A stretch of 22,930 nt of DNA, from assembly GCA_964514665.1 (NCBI GenBank), contig CAZESH010000032.1:1-22930 (forward strand), given 5' to 3'. Shown piece by piece: positions 22,399 to 22,930 of this stretch. Within the stretch, counting starts at the first letter, position 1. Every line of letters starts with the position of its first letter. This DNA is from CAZESH01 sp964514665 (GTDB taxonomy: Bacteria > Bacillota > Bacilli > Paenibacillales > KCTC-25726). The position numbers were made by a program, and so were the translations under genes. Below the pieces are notes generated by a model that saw only the letters and a list, made by a program, of their open reading frames with translations, was not told the DNA's origin and ran no database searches.

Positions 22399-22930
22399 TC
22401 AAGCTTTTTCAGCAATCAGCAAATAATGGGACTCTGTGGGAAACTGCGTTTGAACGACAGTGAAACCCGCTTCCTCGAACGCTTTTGTCATCTCATCGGA
22501 ATGAATCCGGTGATGGAGCGGCGGCCCCTGTTCCGATTCCTTCTTCTCCCATTCCAGGCACATTACGCGGCCGCCGCGCTTCAACACGCGGAACATTTCC
22601 TGCAAGCCCTTGGCAAGCGGCTCGACCTCATGCATCACAAGCGAGGCAATGATGCGGTCCGCCTTGCTGTCTGCCAGCGGCAGCTCTTCAATTGGCCCCA
22701 GCACAAATTCGACATTCGTCAGATTTTGGGCTTCAACCCGCTCTTTCAGCACCTCATGCATTTGCGGTTCGACATCGAGTGCATAGACGGTACCCTTGGT
22801 AAGATTAGCGGCCGGCAAAGTAAAGTACCCCGTACCGGCGCCCAAATCCAAAACATCATCATGTTCGCCGATTTCAAGTGAAACCAACAGCTTTTCCGGG
22901 GGAAGCGCCTTTCTTCTTTCGGGGTTATCC
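22399..22930 (-). CDS. Class I SAM-dependent methyltransferase, 5' end outside the window
   Basis: Transfers a methyl group from S-adenosylmethionine to an unknown acceptor. Motif I VLDLGAGTGYF and the acidic YALDVEP strand bind SAM; LPLADSKADRII and the FRVLKRGGRV segment are motif II/III equivalents of UbiE/Methyltransf_11 proteins. The frame is open to the window edge (residues DNPERRKALPPEKLLVSLEI precede motif I), so the start lies beyond base 22930; an internal TTG at 22887 is not the real start. It ends just before a terminator and is thus a separate unit from the ccdA operon. Arsenite or metalloid methylation is unlikely, as no Cys pattern is seen. Confidence 0.88.
   Translation of the reverse strand, partial: DNPERRKALPPEKLLVSLEIGEHDDVLDLGAGTGYFTLPAANLTKGTVYALDVEPQMHEVLKERVEAQNLTNVEFVLGPIEELPLADSKADRIIASLVMHEVEPLAKGLQEMFRVLKRGGRVMCLEWEKKESEQGPPLHHRIHSDEMTKAFEEAGFTVVQTQFPTESHYLLIAEKA

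Overview
The window looks like a chromosomal stretch from a spore-forming Firmicute, most likely Paenibacillaceae or a close relative. The evidence is strong AGGAGG-type ribosome binding sites, frequent TTG and GTG starts, medium GC, a soluble PAS histidine kinase of the sporulation-kinase type, and CsoR, Zur, HxlR, CcdA and ResA families of Bacillus-like form. The assignment rests on gene content and signals only; no 16S or tRNA gene was seen.

Left two thirds (1-13.5 kb): a dense metal-homeostasis region. On the minus strand lies csoR-copZ-copA (copper sensing, chaperone and export), with CsoR-type operators before csoR and before copA. Next is a SmtB/CzrA-type repressor divergent from a CDF zinc exporter, with the operator lying over the exporter start site. 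A broken VOC gene, an HxlR regulator and a NixA/HoxN nickel-cobalt permease follow. After a 0.6 kb non-coding stretch with two ~103 bp tandem repeats come zur (minus) and the divergent znuA-znuC-znuB (plus), with overlapping Fur-family boxes at both promoters. The plus-strand run continues without an obvious terminator into a NicO-family Ni/Co transporter and a second CPC-type copper ATPase. A perfect inverted repeat containing a TACANNTGTA copper box precedes that ATPase.

Right third (13.5-22.9 kb): a pirin gene whose promoter carries a 20 bp perfect palindrome resembling MhqR/MarR quinone-stress operators; a two-PAS histidine kinase; an unrecognised acidic low-complexity protein; a zinc sorbitol/xylitol-type dehydrogenase; two small membrane-protein genes, the first an exact internal duplication; a minus-strand extracytoplasmic thiol-redox operon (membrane protein, ccdA, TlpA/ResA-like, DUF302); and a methyltransferase cut by the window edge.

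Taken together, most of the window concerns keeping Cu, Zn and Ni/Co in balance, with uptake (znuABC, NixA-like), export (copA twice, CDF, NicO) and sensors (CsoR, ArsR/SmtB, Zur, HxlR) side by side. I see no phage, IS, CRISPR or tRNA gene. The most unusual items are the znuABC-nicO-copA2 run, the copper box before copA2, the tandem repeats, the palindromic pirin operator and the duplicated membrane protein.
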